Assembly: GCF_008704495.1 (NCBI RefSeq)
Contig: NZ_CP023699.1
Span: 6,510,001 to 6,574,000 of the forward strand
Direction of reading: 5' to 3'
Length of the DNA: 64,000 nt
DNA from: Streptomyces kanamyceticus
GTDB lineage: Bacteria; Actinomycetota; Actinomycetes; Streptomycetales; Streptomycetaceae
The notes beneath the pieces are model-generated. The model made no database searches. It worked only from the letters and a program-made list of their open reading frames with translations, and was not told where the DNA came from. Below, in pieces: positions 15,659 to 24,849 of this stretch; position 1 is the first letter of the stretch; each line of letters opens with the position of its first letter. A program made the position numbers and the translations under genes.

Positions 15659-17273
15659 GGCGGAGCCTTCCTGTGACGGAGCGGACGACGGACGGCCAGG
15701 GCTGCGCCCGCAGGGCCAGACCGAGGAGCACGAAGGAGACGGTGACCACCGCGCTGCCCGCCACGACGGCGAGGAGCGGCCCCGCCATCCGTTGGGCGCA
15801 GAGCGCGCCGAGTACCGCGGCGACGGCCGCGGCCAGCGCGAGCCTGGCCAGCTGCCCCACCACCGCGCGGGTCCTGACGGGTACGGTGCGCGGCCCGAGG
15901 CCCCGCAGCAGCAGCGCCGCGGTCACGCAGATGCCGGTCGCGTTCGCCCCCGCGATGCCGTAGACGCCCCACGTGCCCACGCTCAGGAAGCCGAGCCCGG
16001 CCGTGGCGAGGACCCCGATGAACATCGAGAACAGCGGGACCCAGGTGGTGCGGGCGACGGAGAAGTAGGCGCGGGCGAGTGCCCCCACCAACGTGTGCCC
16101 CAGCAGCCCGAGCGTGTACACGCGCATGACCGCCGCCGTGGCGGCGGTGTCCCGGGCCCCGAAGGCGCCGCGCTGGAAGAGCAGTTCGATGAGCGCGGGC
16201 GCAGTGGCGATGACCGCGGCCGCTCCGAGCAGCACGATGCAGCCCGCCAGGACGAGATCGCGTTCGACGCGGTCGCGGGCCCGCTCGATCTCGCCGTCGG
16301 CCAGGGCGCGGGCGACCACGGGGAAGGTGACGGTGCACAGCATGAGGGAGAGCACCATCGGCATCTGCGCCACCTTCTGGGCGTAGTTCAGGTGCGAGAT
16401 GGCCCCGGCGGGCAGCGACGACGCGAGGAACCGCTCGATGAGGACCTGCGACTGGCGGCAGAGCGCGAACAGCAGGACCGTCCAGATGATCGCGCTCTGC
16501 ATGGTCGGCGCCGTCGGCCCCGGCGCCTTGGCGGGGTTCGGGATGAACACCTTCGGGCCGCGCCGGAGCTGACGCCACAGGGACGGCGCCTGCGCCGCCA
16601 CCATGAGCACGCCGCCCACCGCGACGCCCGCCGCGGCGGCCCGGATGCCCCAGCGGCCCGCCAGGACGAACAGCGCCGCGATGATCGCGGTGTTGTAGGC
16701 CACGTAGACCGTCGCGGGGGCCACGAACCGCCGGTGCGCCCGCAGCGCGGCGCTGCAGTACCCCGTGAGGCCGAAGGTGAGGGCGCAGGTGGCGGTCAAC
16801 CGGGTGCAGTCGACGGCCAGTTGGGGGTCGGGGAGGCCGGGGGCGAGCAGCGCGACGATGTACGGCGCCGCGGCGATCAGCGCGAGGGCCGTGGCCGCGA
16901 AGCACAGCGTCATCCGCGGCAACGACGTCCGCACCAGCGCCCGCACCGGGTCCCCGTGCGGAGTGTCCGCGCGGCGGGCGAGCGCCAGACTGAACGCGGG
17001 GACGAGGAAGAAGGCGAGCCCGTCCTCGATGAGCAGCGTCGCCGCCAGTTCCGGCAGCGTCCAGGCGACCAGGAAGGCGTCGGTGTCGGTGCCGGCGCCG
17101 AAGTAGTGCGCGAGCGCCTGGTCGCGTACGAGCCCCAGCAGCGATCCCGCCACCGAGAGCGCGGCGGTGACCAGCGCCGCCTTGGCGAGGAACGAGCCGC
17201 TGCTGGCCTTGTCCCTCGCGGGTGGCGCGGGCGGCGGCGCGAGGTCCACCACCGCCTGCGGCTCTGTAGTCAC
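15648..17273 (-). CDS. MurJ/MviN-type flippase (Wzx-like)
   Basis: 541 residues from a GTG at 17273 that overlaps the stop of the ligase gene. It is a MOP-superfamily integral membrane protein with about 13-14 hydrophobic segments. The N-terminal VAGSLLGLVRDQALAHYFGA and the AFLVAWTLPELAATLLIEDG region match MviN/MurJ. These transporters flip polyprenyl-linked saccharides to the outer face. Given its operon, this copy probably serves the exopolysaccharide, not lipid II; the housekeeping murJ is expected elsewhere. Confidence 0.85.
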   Translation of the reverse strand: MTTEPQAVVDLAPPPAPPARDKASSGSFLAKAALVTAALSVAGSLLGLVRDQALAHYFGAGTDTDAFLVAWTLPELAATLLIEDGLAFFLVPAFSLALARRADTPHGDPVRALVRTSLPRMTLCFAATALALIAAAPYIVALLAPGLPDPQLAVDCTRLTATCALTFGLTGYCSAALRAHRRFVAPATVYVAYNTAIIAALFVLAGRWGIRAAAAGVAVGGVLMVAAQAPSLWRQLRRGPKVFIPNPAKAPGPTAPTMQSAIIWTVLLFALCRQSQVLIERFLASSLPAGAISHLNYAQKVAQMPMVLSLMLCTVTFPVVARALADGEIERARDRVERDLVLAGCIVLLGAAAVIATAPALIELLFQRGAFGARDTAATAAVMRVYTLGLLGHTLVGALARAYFSVARTTWVPLFSMFIGVLATAGLGFLSVGTWGVYGIAGANATGICVTAALLLRGLGPRTVPVRTRAVVGQLARLALAAAVAAVLGALCAQRMAGPLLAVVAGSAVVTVSFVLLGLALRAQPWPSVVRSVTGRLRHAR

Positions 17274-18664
17274 CGCGCCGCCGCCTCTCCCGGCAGCGCG
17301 CGGGCGCCCACGGCCCACCAGGCCGCGAGACCGAACGCGACCGCGGTCAGCACGGTGGAGGGCCCGCCGATGTCCGCGTACACGAAGTCGACCAGCTGCC
17401 AGACGAGCAGCCCGCACGCCAGCAGCGCGCAGTCCAGTTCGGGACCGCCCGCGCCCGCCCGGCGCGGCCGCTGCCGCGCCCAGCGGCGCAGCGCGCACAC
17501 CAGCACGGCCAGCCAGCTGCCCGCCAGTGCGGCGAGACCGATGAGACCCTGCTCGCTGAGGACGAGCAGGTACATGTTGTGCGGCGAAAGCAGCGGCTGT
17601 CGTACGAAATCGCTGCCGGCGCCCGCGGTGTCGCTGCCGGAGGACAGGGCGAGCGAGGCATGGCCGTCCCGGTGCTCGGGGAATCCCTTGAGCCCGACCC
17701 CGGTCATCGGCTGCGCGCGCCACATGTCGACCGAGGCCGCCCACATCGTGTACCGGTCGGTGACCGACTGGTCGGGGGTGTCCGTGACCTGGGTGATGCT
17801 GCTCAGGCGTTCCTGCAGCATCGCGGAGCCCACGCCGAGCCCCGCCACCAGGACCACGGCGGCCGCGCCACCGGCGAGGAGCACCCGGCCCGCCCGCCGT
17901 ACCCCGGCGAGGAAGAGGACAGCGGCGCAGGCCACCGCGGTCGCGATCCACGCGCCGCGGCTGAAGGACAGCGCGAGCGGAACGGCGAGCAGGGCCGCGC
18001 AGAGAACCGCGGCGGACCGCTGGCGCCGCGCGCCGGGCCGGAAGGCGAGCGCCAGGGAGCTGACGAGTCCGTACGAGACGACGGTCGCCATTCCCATGAC
18101 GTCCGTCGAACCGAACGTGCCCACCGCGCGGATGTCCTCGCCCATGTACGAGGCGCCGGTCCCGGTGAGGTACTGGTGTACGCCCAGGGCGCCCTGCCAC
18201 AGCGCAAGGCCGATGAACGACCAGGCCAGCAGGCGGAAGTGGTGCGCGCCCCGGATCAGGATCAGCACCGCGGCCGGTACAAGGACGAAGATCTGCAGGT
18301 AGCGCGCGGCCCCGGGGACCCCGGTCGCGGCGGACGCGGCACCGCACGCGGCCACGGTGATGCCGACGACGGGAAGCGCGAGGAGCACCGCGGCCGTGCG
18401 CGTCAGTGGCCGCCGTCGGCCGCGCAGGACGAATACGACGCAGTAGCCGACGACAAGGGCCGAGACCGCGTCGGCGACGGTTCCCGCGCCGGAGGTGTCG
18501 GCGGCGGACGGCGGCGGCACGGCGAGCAGCGCGACCACCAGGACGACGGGCAGGACCGGAGCGTACCGGGCGAGCGCGCGCAGGACGGTGGCGCGCGGCC
18601 CGGCAGGGCGCGCGGCACGTGCCGCGTCAGCGGCGGGCCAGGAGCGGAGTGCGGACTCGGTCAC
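17270..18664 (-). CDS. O-antigen ligase/polymerase-like membrane protein
   Basis: 464 residues from a GTG at 18664. At least ten hydrophobic segments and the Wzy/WaaL-type external loop (MWAASVDMWRAQPMTGVGLK then SPHNMYLLVLSEQGLIG), in which the MxxxxPxxGxG and H-N motifs are those of O-antigen ligases and polymerases. It should polymerise flipped repeat units at the outer face. Five base pairs separate it from the upstream sugar transferase stop and it overlaps the flippase start by 4 bp. Confidence 0.82.
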   Translation of the reverse strand: MTESALRSWPAADAARAARPAGPRATVLRALARYAPVLPVVLVVALLAVPPPSAADTSGAGTVADAVSALVVGYCVVFVLRGRRRPLTRTAAVLLALPVVGITVAACGAASAATGVPGAARYLQIFVLVPAAVLILIRGAHHFRLLAWSFIGLALWQGALGVHQYLTGTGASYMGEDIRAVGTFGSTDVMGMATVVSYGLVSSLALAFRPGARRQRSAAVLCAALLAVPLALSFSRGAWIATAVACAAVLFLAGVRRAGRVLLAGGAAAVVLVAGLGVGSAMLQERLSSITQVTDTPDQSVTDRYTMWAASVDMWRAQPMTGVGLKGFPEHRDGHASLALSSGSDTAGAGSDFVRQPLLSPHNMYLLVLSEQGLIGLAALAGSWLAVLVCALRRWARQRPRRAGAGGPELDCALLACGLLVWQLVDFVYADIGGPSTVLTAVAFGLAAWWAVGARALPGEAAAR

Positions 18665-18669
18665 CGCGC

Positions 18670-20166
18670 TCAACTCCCCGTACGTCGTACGAGACAGCCC
18701 AGCGTGCGCAGCAGGATGGCTAGGTCCTGCCAGAAGGACCAGCTGTCGATGTAGGCGTTGTCGAAGCGGCACCGGTCCTCGATGGAGGTGTCCCCGCGCA
18801 GCCCGTGGATCTGGGCCAGGCCGGTGATCCCGGTCGGCATCCGGTGCCGTTGTGCGTAGTTGGGGTAGGTCTGGCTGAACTGGGCCACGAAGAAGGGGCG
18901 TTCGGGACGCGGGCCCACCAGGCTTATGTCACCGCACAGCACGTTCCACAGCTGCGGCAGCTCGTCCAGCGACGTGCTGCGCAGGAAGCGGCAGAACGGG
19001 CCCATCCGCTGCTCGTCGGCGACGCTCCAACGCGTCGCCGCCTCCTGCGGGTTGGCGGGCCGGTGGGTGCGGAACTTCAGCAGGGTGAACAGCCGCCCGT
19101 CCTTGCCGACCCGTTCCTGACGGAAGATCACGCCGGGTCCCTCGACCACGCGGAGCACCAGGGCGCAGCCCAGCAGGACCGGCGCGGCGACGAGCAGCAG
19201 GACGGCCGACACCGCGATGTCCAGCGTCCGCTTGTCCGCGCTCGTCCCGCGGTCACCGGCGGACAGCGGACGGCAGGCGAAGCCCGCGACGTGGTACCGC
19301 CGCCCCCGGTCGGGCAGCGGGGCGGCCGGTCCTGGGCAGCAGGCGTCGAGCTCCCAGAGGTCGCAGCCCAGGTCGTCGAGGACCCGCCGCCCGGCCGGGG
19401 ACTCGACGCCGTGCCCGGCGAGGATGAGGACGCTGCGGACGTCGTTCTGGATCACGGCCCGGTGCAGTTCGTCCTCGGTCGAGAGCACCGGCAGCTCGGG
19501 AGGGGCCTCCGGCGCCGGATCACCCGTCCTGTCCTGCGCCTCCTCGGGCGAGGCGCTCACCACGCCGACGGGCCGCATGCCGCAGCCGGGCCGCCGCAGC
19601 AGCGCCGCGGCGACGCTCCGCGCCTGACCTGCCGGGCCGAGCACCAGGACCGGGCTCGGCCTGCGCCGGACGCCCGAGCGCTGGTACCAGTGCACGAGGG
19701 CGCGTCCGCACACGCACAGCAGGGTCTGCACCGCGACGACCGTGACCAGCGTGGTCGGGCTCAGCCACACGCGGGGCGGCAGGACCGTGCCGAGGACGGC
19801 CAGGACGCACCAGCTCAGCGCGATCCGACCGGCGAGCGCGGGCGCCTCGTCGAGGGTGGCGGGCAGCACGGCGCACTGGTACAGCCGACCCCGTACGTTC
19901 AGGGACAGCACCCCGGCGAGGAGCAGGCACGCGAGCACGCCGTACTGCCGGGGTTCGTCGAGGCACAGGACACCGGCGAGCGCGGCCACCGCGTCGACCG
20001 TGGCCAGGGCCGCCGTCGAACGGCGGGCGCGCGCGGGCCGCCGCGCCCGTGTCCCGGCGCGGCCGCCCGTCGCCGCCCGCGGGGCGACGACGAAGGGCCC
20101 GGACGCGGCCTGCTCGTCCAGCCGCTGGTGCCCTGACGAGGAGGCAACGGTTCGTTCGGCACTCAC
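18670..20166 (-). CDS. polyprenyl-phosphate sugar-phosphotransferase (initiating enzyme)
   Basis: 498 residues from a GTG at 20166 overlapping the preceding stop. It has four to five N-terminal membrane segments, a soluble Rossmann-like middle (RPSPVLVLGPAGQARSVAAAL), then the PglC/WbaP catalytic domain. The membrane re-entrant segment follows DKRTLDIAVSAVLLL, then VIFRQERVGKDGRLF and LLKFRTHR, and near the end SLDELPQLWNVLCGDISLVG with PRPE. It loads the first sugar-1-phosphate on undecaprenyl phosphate. A cysteine pair in the linker (LDACCPG) is unusual. Confidence 0.9.
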   Translation of the reverse strand: MSAERTVASSSGHQRLDEQAASGPFVVAPRAATGGRAGTRARRPARARRSTAALATVDAVAALAGVLCLDEPRQYGVLACLLLAGVLSLNVRGRLYQCAVLPATLDEAPALAGRIALSWCVLAVLGTVLPPRVWLSPTTLVTVVAVQTLLCVCGRALVHWYQRSGVRRRPSPVLVLGPAGQARSVAAALLRRPGCGMRPVGVVSASPEEAQDRTGDPAPEAPPELPVLSTEDELHRAVIQNDVRSVLILAGHGVESPAGRRVLDDLGCDLWELDACCPGPAAPLPDRGRRYHVAGFACRPLSAGDRGTSADKRTLDIAVSAVLLLVAAPVLLGCALVLRVVEGPGVIFRQERVGKDGRLFTLLKFRTHRPANPQEAATRWSVADEQRMGPFCRFLRSTSLDELPQLWNVLCGDISLVGPRPERPFFVAQFSQTYPNYAQRHRMPTGITGLAQIHGLRGDTSIEDRCRFDNAYIDSWSFWQDLAILLRTLGCLVRRTGS

Positions 20167-21338
20167 GTTGTGGTGCACTCCCTGTCCTTGATGGGCGCCG
20201 TGCCCAGAACCTCGCGGTACACCGCCGTGACGGCCTCGGCGGACCGCTCCGCATCGTGCCGAGTCAGGACGTGGCGACGGCCCCTGGCGCCCAGCTGCTC
20301 CCGCAGTTCGCCGTCCCGCAGCAGCGCGACCAACGACCGGGCCAGCGCGCCGGAGTCCTCCGGCGGGACGAGGCACCGCCCGCGGTCGACCAGCGGAAGG
20401 CTCTCCCGCGCTCCGTTCACATCGGTGACCACGACCGGCCTCGCGCAGGCCATCGCCTCCAGCGGGGCCAGGGCCATGCCCTCCCACCGGGACGGCAGGA
20501 CGACCACGTCGGCCGCCTGGTACCAGGGGCCCGCGTCGGCGACCGCCCCGGCGAACGTCACGGTGCGCCCCGCCCTGGCGCGCAGCGGCGCCGACTCGGG
20601 ACCCTCTCCCACCAGCACCAGCTGGGTCCCCGGCACCTCGCAGGACACCTGGGGCCAGGCCCCGAGCAGGACGTCCTGGCCCTTCTGACGACAGAGCCTG
20701 CCCACGCACACCACCAGCGGAGCGCCCTCCCGCGCCGGATGGCCGGGTGGCAGCAGGCGTTCGCGGGCCGCGGCCCGGTCGCCCGGCGAGAAGCGTTCCG
20801 GGTCGACTCCGTTGGGGATCACCGAGTAGTCACCGGTGATCCCCGCCCGGCGGCCGGTCACCCACTCGGCCTCGCTGACGCACACGATGCGGGCCGCCCA
20901 GCGGGCCGCGGCGCGTTCCCAGCGCCGGGCGAGCAGACCGGTGACCCCGTCGGCGGCCTCGAACGACCAGGCGTGCGGCTGGAAGACGGTGGGCACCTTG
21001 CCGCGCAGGGCGAGCCGCGCGGCGAGACCGGCCTTGGCGCTGTGCGCGTGGACCAGGTCGGGCGCCACGGCGTCGACGACGCGGCGCACGCCCCGTACTT
21101 CGGACGCGAGCGTACGACCGGGTGACCTGGACGCCGCCCAGGGGTGCACCCGCACGGTGCCGGGCAGCGCGCCGAGGGACCGGGACAGCGGGCTGTCCGC
21201 CGGACAGGCCACGTGCACCTGCGCCCCGGCCGCGGCCTGCGCGGCGGCGAGATCGACGACGACGCGTGCCACCCCGCCGTCCACCGGCTGACAGATATGC
21301 AGGACCCGCACGGGAGGGGAGGCTTGAGGTGGATACAT
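20163..21338 (-). CDS. GT4-type glycosyltransferase
   Basis: 391 residues; ATG at 21338 with AAGGGAG 6-7 bp upstream. GT-B signatures: RVLHICQPVDGGVARVVVDL at the N-terminus, DLVHAHSAKAGL, VIPNGVDPERF, VCVGRLCRQKGQDVLL, and the C-terminal PSRWEGMALAPLEAMACARP with the EX7E pair. Together with the enzyme at 13713 it gives at least two sugar additions after initiation. It is the first glycosyltransferase of the operon, 36 bp after the secreted protein gene, so both may share a promoter in 22470-22863. Confidence 0.87.
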   Translation of the reverse strand: MYPPQASPPVRVLHICQPVDGGVARVVVDLAAAQAAAGAQVHVACPADSPLSRSLGALPGTVRVHPWAASRSPGRTLASEVRGVRRVVDAVAPDLVHAHSAKAGLAARLALRGKVPTVFQPHAWSFEAADGVTGLLARRWERAAARWAARIVCVSEAEWVTGRRAGITGDYSVIPNGVDPERFSPGDRAAARERLLPPGHPAREGAPLVVCVGRLCRQKGQDVLLGAWPQVSCEVPGTQLVLVGEGPESAPLRARAGRTVTFAGAVADAGPWYQAADVVVLPSRWEGMALAPLEAMACARPVVVTDVNGARESLPLVDRGRCLVPPEDSGALARSLVALLRDGELREQLGARGRRHVLTRHDAERSAEAVTAVYREVLGTAPIKDRECTTT

Positions 21339-21374
21339 TTGCGACTCCCTTGAGTCGATGCGGAGCGACGCGGG

Positions 21375-22469
21375 CTAGCGCCCGGCGTCGACGGCGGCGA
21401 AGACCACGCCGATCCAGGCCGGGTCCTGCGAGGCGAGGTGCACGGTCAGATCGCCGCGCCGCGTGCCGGAACCGCTGGTGAAGGGCAGGACGTCCGAGTC
21501 GTAGCCCAGGGTGTTGGCGTACGCCGGTTCCCTGCGGGTGGGGCTGTCGGGACCGCTGATCGTCGAGTTCAGTACGTCGCCCTCGGGGTTGGCGGTGTTC
21601 GACAGCGGCGCGGGCCTGCCCCGTCCGTCGGACACGCTCACCGTGTCGCGGCCGCTGCCGCGGTCGCCGTCGTAGGCCACCACACCGGCCTGGCCCTTCG
21701 CGCCCGGGGCGAGCGGCACGTCGCGCAGCCGCACCGCGTGGCGGGGGCCGTCGGCGCCGATCCGGTCGAAGCCGTCCCACACGGCGATGGCGCGGCGCGG
21801 CTCGGCCGCGTTCTCGTAGGCGACGACCAGCGTCCAGCCGCCCCACGCACCGGCCTTGGAGTGCCCCATCGCGACATTGACCTGGGCGACGGTGTACGAG
21901 CCGGCCCCGGCGCCCCGTACGAGCCCGGTGACATCGGCCGACGCCTGGAAGGCATCCGCGTCGCCGGTGACGCGATGGCCCACCAGGGAGTCGGCGCGGA
22001 CGGCCTTGTAGTTGCCGCCCGGCTCGGCGATCAGTACGCGTCCGTTGTCCTTGGCCGGTTTCTGCTCGCCGACCCTGAGGTTGCCTCCCCAGTACAGGCG
22101 GGCGTAGGAGACGCGGGAGTGCGGGGGCAGGCGTACTTCGCCGGTGGACGAGTTGTAGGTGTTCGGGTCCTTGTCGACGTCGATGTAGAACATGTCGAAG
22201 TCGCTGTTCGTCCCCGGCTTGCCGCCGCGCACATCGGCGCAGGACGCGGTGGTGCGCACCACGGGACGGCGGCAGGTGATGGCCGAGTTGGCGGCCCGGA
22301 CGACGCCGCCGTGCTGCAGCGCGTGGAAGCGCTGGGTGAATTCGAGGCGGCTTCGCTCGTTGCCGGGCGGGCCGGGCGGGGCCGCTGCCCCGGTGCCGTG
22401 CGTGGTGAGGCACGCGGTGAGTACGAGCAGTGGGACGAACACACGGCGCAGGCCCAGAGAACGGCGCAT
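21375..22469 (-). CDS. secreted beta-rich surface protein (possibly DUF3344-like)
   Basis: 364 residues from the ATG at 22469 with GGAAGG upstream; an earlier ATG at 22532 would add a hydrophilic leader. The signal peptide runs MRRSLGLRRVFVPLLVLTAC and on. The mature protein is rich in beta-strands (VSYARLYWGGNLRV, GGWTLVVAYENAAEP, WIGVVFAAVDAG) with acidic loops (FYIDVDKDPNTYNSSTG) that could bind calcium. I recall similar proteins under DUF3344, uncertainly. It ends 36 bp before the polysaccharide operon and may be its first gene. Confidence 0.6.
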   Translation of the reverse strand: MRRSLGLRRVFVPLLVLTACLTTHGTGAAAPPGPPGNERSRLEFTQRFHALQHGGVVRAANSAITCRRPVVRTTASCADVRGGKPGTNSDFDMFYIDVDKDPNTYNSSTGEVRLPPHSRVSYARLYWGGNLRVGEQKPAKDNGRVLIAEPGGNYKAVRADSLVGHRVTGDADAFQASADVTGLVRGAGAGSYTVAQVNVAMGHSKAGAWGGWTLVVAYENAAEPRRAIAVWDGFDRIGADGPRHAVRLRDVPLAPGAKGQAGVVAYDGDRGSGRDTVSVSDGRGRPAPLSNTANPEGDVLNSTISGPDSPTRREPAYANTLGYDSDVLPFTSGSGTRRGDLTVHLASQDPAWIGVVFAAVDAGR

Positions 22470-22863
22470 GACGGCATTGGCCTTCCGGGGTGTGACGACC
22501 TGGGAACCACAGCGGAGATGAGAACTTCGCATGTAATGCGCTCTTCTGTGGGCTTATGGGTGGAATGCCCCCGATGGGGAAGCGCAACTGTAGCGGCTCG
22601 AAGGAGTCACATCCGTCAACTCCGTGACGTATGTCGGAACAGTGAAGGGTGTGAGGAGGCGGCGAGGCCGCGACGACCCGCCCGCATCCAGCCGCGGCCG
22701 CGCCACGACTCTGCTCAACGCCCTCGCGCAGGTTTCGTCAGCACGGGGGACACGCGCCACGGATCACCCGTCTGGGCGCACAACTTGGCACCCGGATCGG
22801 CCGTTCACACACAGGACGGGCAACCGCCCATCCCTCGCAATACCCAGCAAGGAGCAGTACCCC
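22470..22863. promoter_or_regulatory. 394-bp divergent intergenic region
   Basis: Lies between the leftward polysaccharide-linked operon and a rightward chaplin. No credible gene. It should hold the operon promoter and the chaplin promoter. AAGGAG sits before the chaplin ATG at 22864. I found no good match to the sigma-BldN hexamers here. Confidence 0.4.
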
Positions 22864-23103
22864 ATGTCGCGTACGACCAAGGCTCTCGCCCTCTCCGCCG
22901 TTGCCGCCGCCGCCATGGCGGGAACCGCCGGCGTCGCCGCCGCCGACTCCGGCGCGCAGGGCGCGTCCACCGAGTCCCCGGGCGTCATCTCGGGCAACAC
23001 CGCCCAGGTGCCGGTCCACGTTCCCGTCAACGTGTGCGGCAACAGCGTCAACGTCATCGGCCTGCTGAACCCGGCGTTCGGCAACCAGTGCGCCAACGAC
23101 TAA
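22864..23103 (+). CDS. chpF: short chaplin (ChpF position)
   Basis: 79 residues; AAGGAG is well placed before the ATG at 22864. The signal peptide ends at GVAAA. The mature peptide is a single chaplin domain (SPGVISGNTAQVPVHVPVNV, CGNSVNVIGLLNPAFGNQC) with both cysteines, almost the same as the copy at 7373. It forms amyloid surface fibrils that lower surface tension and let hyphae grow into air. In S. coelicolor chpF lies between rdlA and melD1, which fits this copy. A strong hairpin follows. Confidence 0.93.
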   Translation: MSRTTKALALSAVAAAAMAGTAGVAAADSGAQGASTESPGVISGNTAQVPVHVPVNVCGNSVNVIGLLNPAFGNQCAND

Positions 23104-23121
23104 GTGCGTCGTCCGCACCCG

Positions 23122-23157
23122 CGACGGCCGTCCCTGCTTCCGCAGGGGCGGCCGTCG
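23122..23157 (+). terminator. terminator after chaplin gene
   Basis: 16-bp arms (23122-23137, 23142-23157) with a single G-T type mismatch and a 4-base loop, 18 bp after the stop. Confidence 0.75.
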
Positions 23158-23379
23158 TGCGTGGGGGCCGGGGCGCGCCCGGTCGGGCGAGCGGGGTGTG
23201 CCCCGAATGGCGGGCGCGGCGCGGGCCGCTGACCGTCCACCACATCAGCGCCTCACCTGCATGTATGCCGCACCGGTCGGGTGAACGACGAGATGTGCGG
23301 CAGGCGCTCGGTTGCGGCGGGCCTGGGGCGATTCCACGGTGATCACAAGATCCGACGCATCACCGAAAGGGAAACACCT

Positions 23380-24132
23380 ATGCGCGCTCTGCCCGTACGG
23401 CGTATCGCCACCACCACCCTGTGCGCGACGCTGCTCCTCGGTACGGCGGGACCCGCCGTCGCCGCCGCAGGCGACGTCACCCACGACGAAACCCGGTCCG
23501 CTCCCCGCGCGCCCGTCCCCGCCCCGGACGCACTGCTGGCCCAGGTCAAGCAGCTCGCAGACGTCGGTGGGGTCCTCACCCCGGTCACCGGACTGCTCGA
23601 CGCCGTCCTCAAGGCCGACGGCAACAAGCTCTCCCCCGAAGACGCCAAGAAGCACGCCGACGCCGTGAAGGCGGCGATCGACGCGGCGGCCAAGGCGGCC
23701 CCCGAAGCCCCGGCCGCCAAGCTGCCCGCCACGCCGGAGGCCCCCAAGCTGCCCGCCGCCCCGGCGGTTCCCAAGCTCCCGCTCGGCGGTGCCGAGCGCG
23801 CCGCCGAGGTTCCGCTCGACGTCAAGGCGGACGCGCTCGCCGCACTGCAGTCGGCGGTGGACGCCCTCGTCAAGGCCGCCACCGCGGGCGACGCCAAGAC
23901 GGTGCTCACACAGGCTCCGGTGGTTCTCACCGCCCTGGTCAACGTGGCCGTCGCCACGCTGCTGAGCGGCGGGCTGCCCGCGCCGAGCCTGCCGGGCCTC
24001 CCGCCGCTGCCGAAGCTGCCCACCGGGGCACTTCCGGAGGCGCCGAAGCTGCCCACCGGGGCGCTTCCGGAGACGCCGAAGCTCCCCACCGGGGCCCTGC
24101 CCCAGGCGCCGTCCCTGCCCGTCGCCCCCTGA
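23380..24132 (+). CDS. secreted Pro/Ala-rich helical protein with repeat tail
   Basis: 250 residues; GAAAGG upstream of the ATG at 23380. Signal peptide to about residue 29 (GPAVAA). Two helical Ala/Val/Leu-rich segments (DALLAQVKQLADVGGVL and DALAALQSAVDALVKAATAG) are separated by a PAAPKLP linker. The C-terminal 55 residues hold the 11-residue repeat KLPTGALPEAP about three times. Alternating hydrophobic helices and Pro linkers suggest an extracellular or wall-embedded assembly protein. No family recognised. It sits between chaplin genes, and similar PKLP motifs occur in the products at 24437 and 26607 only weakly. Confidence 0.65.
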   Translation: MRALPVRRIATTTLCATLLLGTAGPAVAAAGDVTHDETRSAPRAPVPAPDALLAQVKQLADVGGVLTPVTGLLDAVLKADGNKLSPEDAKKHADAVKAAIDAAAKAAPEAPAAKLPATPEAPKLPAAPAVPKLPLGGAERAAEVPLDVKADALAALQSAVDALVKAATAGDAKTVLTQAPVVLTALVNVAVATLLSGGLPAPSLPGLPPLPKLPTGALPEAPKLPTGALPETPKLPTGALPQAPSLPVAP

Positions 24133-24160
24133 CGCGAGGTGGCCGCGGCTTGTCCCCGGC

Positions 24161-24223
24161 CACCGGCACGCGAGAGCCCGCCATGCCGATCTCCCCGGCA
24201 TGGCGGGCTCTCGCGTGCCGGTG
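24161..24223. terminator. very long perfect hairpin
   Basis: Perfect 27-bp arms (24161-24187 and 24197-24223) with a 9-base loop, 28 bp beyond the stop at 24132. Probably a terminator, but the stem is about twice as long as others here and has no T-tract. Confidence 0.7.
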
Positions 24224-24436
24224 TGGCGACGGGGGTGACGGCGTCAACAAGGACCACATATAGGCCAGTTGATATGAGAATGGGACGCGCTCGACATTCG
24301 GTCCTGTTGCCGGAATTCCTGCCGTCGGGAGTTTCCTTATCGGCCCGCGCTCGTTGGTCCCCGTGAACAGAGACGACAGGTAATCAACGCCTGAACGGTA
24401 CCCCCATAGGCGGCAATAGCCGCCAAGGAAAGGAAC

Positions 24437-24718
24437 ATGATGAAGTCCCTGAAGGCTGCTGCTGTCCTCGCAGGATCGATCGCTCTCGCCGCCTCCGCCG
24501 CGCCCGCTTTCGCCAGCGACCTGACGCCGACCAGCCTGAACGGCGGCCTGGAGACCATCGCCAGCCAGGATCTGCTCGGCACCCAGCCGCTCAGCAGCAA
24601 CATGCTTGACACCGAGAACGACGACTCCGTCGTCAACACGGTCAAGGATGCCGCGGACGGTCTGAACGCCGCCGGTGGGCCCACTCAGGTTCTCGGTGGA
24701 CTTCCCCTCGCCAAGTAA
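24437..24718 (+). CDS. small secreted protein of the coat region
   Basis: 93 residues from tandem ATG codons at 24437 and 24440, preceded by AAGGAAAGGAAC. Signal peptide MMKSLKAAAVLAGSIALAAS...AFA. The mature peptide of about 65 residues is acidic, without cysteine, and ends VLGGLPLAK. Mean hydrophobicity is moderate and no membrane anchor is present. I do not recognise it. Its place directly before a chaplin and its leader, close to that of chaplin genes, suggest it is a co-expressed coat or signalling peptide. A weak stem (24732-24739 with 24764-24771) follows. Confidence 0.65.
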   Translation: MMKSLKAAAVLAGSIALAASAAPAFASDLTPTSLNGGLETIASQDLLGTQPLSSNMLDTENDDSVVNTVKDAADGLNAAGGPTQVLGGLPLAK

Positions 24719-24849
24719 TCCCCCTCGATTCCCTCTCCCGTAAGGCGAATTGGGTCGAACGGTGGAGAGGGCTTATCGGCGTGTTGTTGCGAGGCAACTC
24801 GCAGGCGAATCCATAGGGTGAAACAAACCCCCAAGGGAAGGTTTAGACA

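Noticed and set aside
13795..18302. Very long plus-strand frames opposite the polysaccharide operon, up to 1036 codons
   Set aside because: Typical high-GC shadow frames; the minus strand carries clear, coupled enzyme motifs in order.
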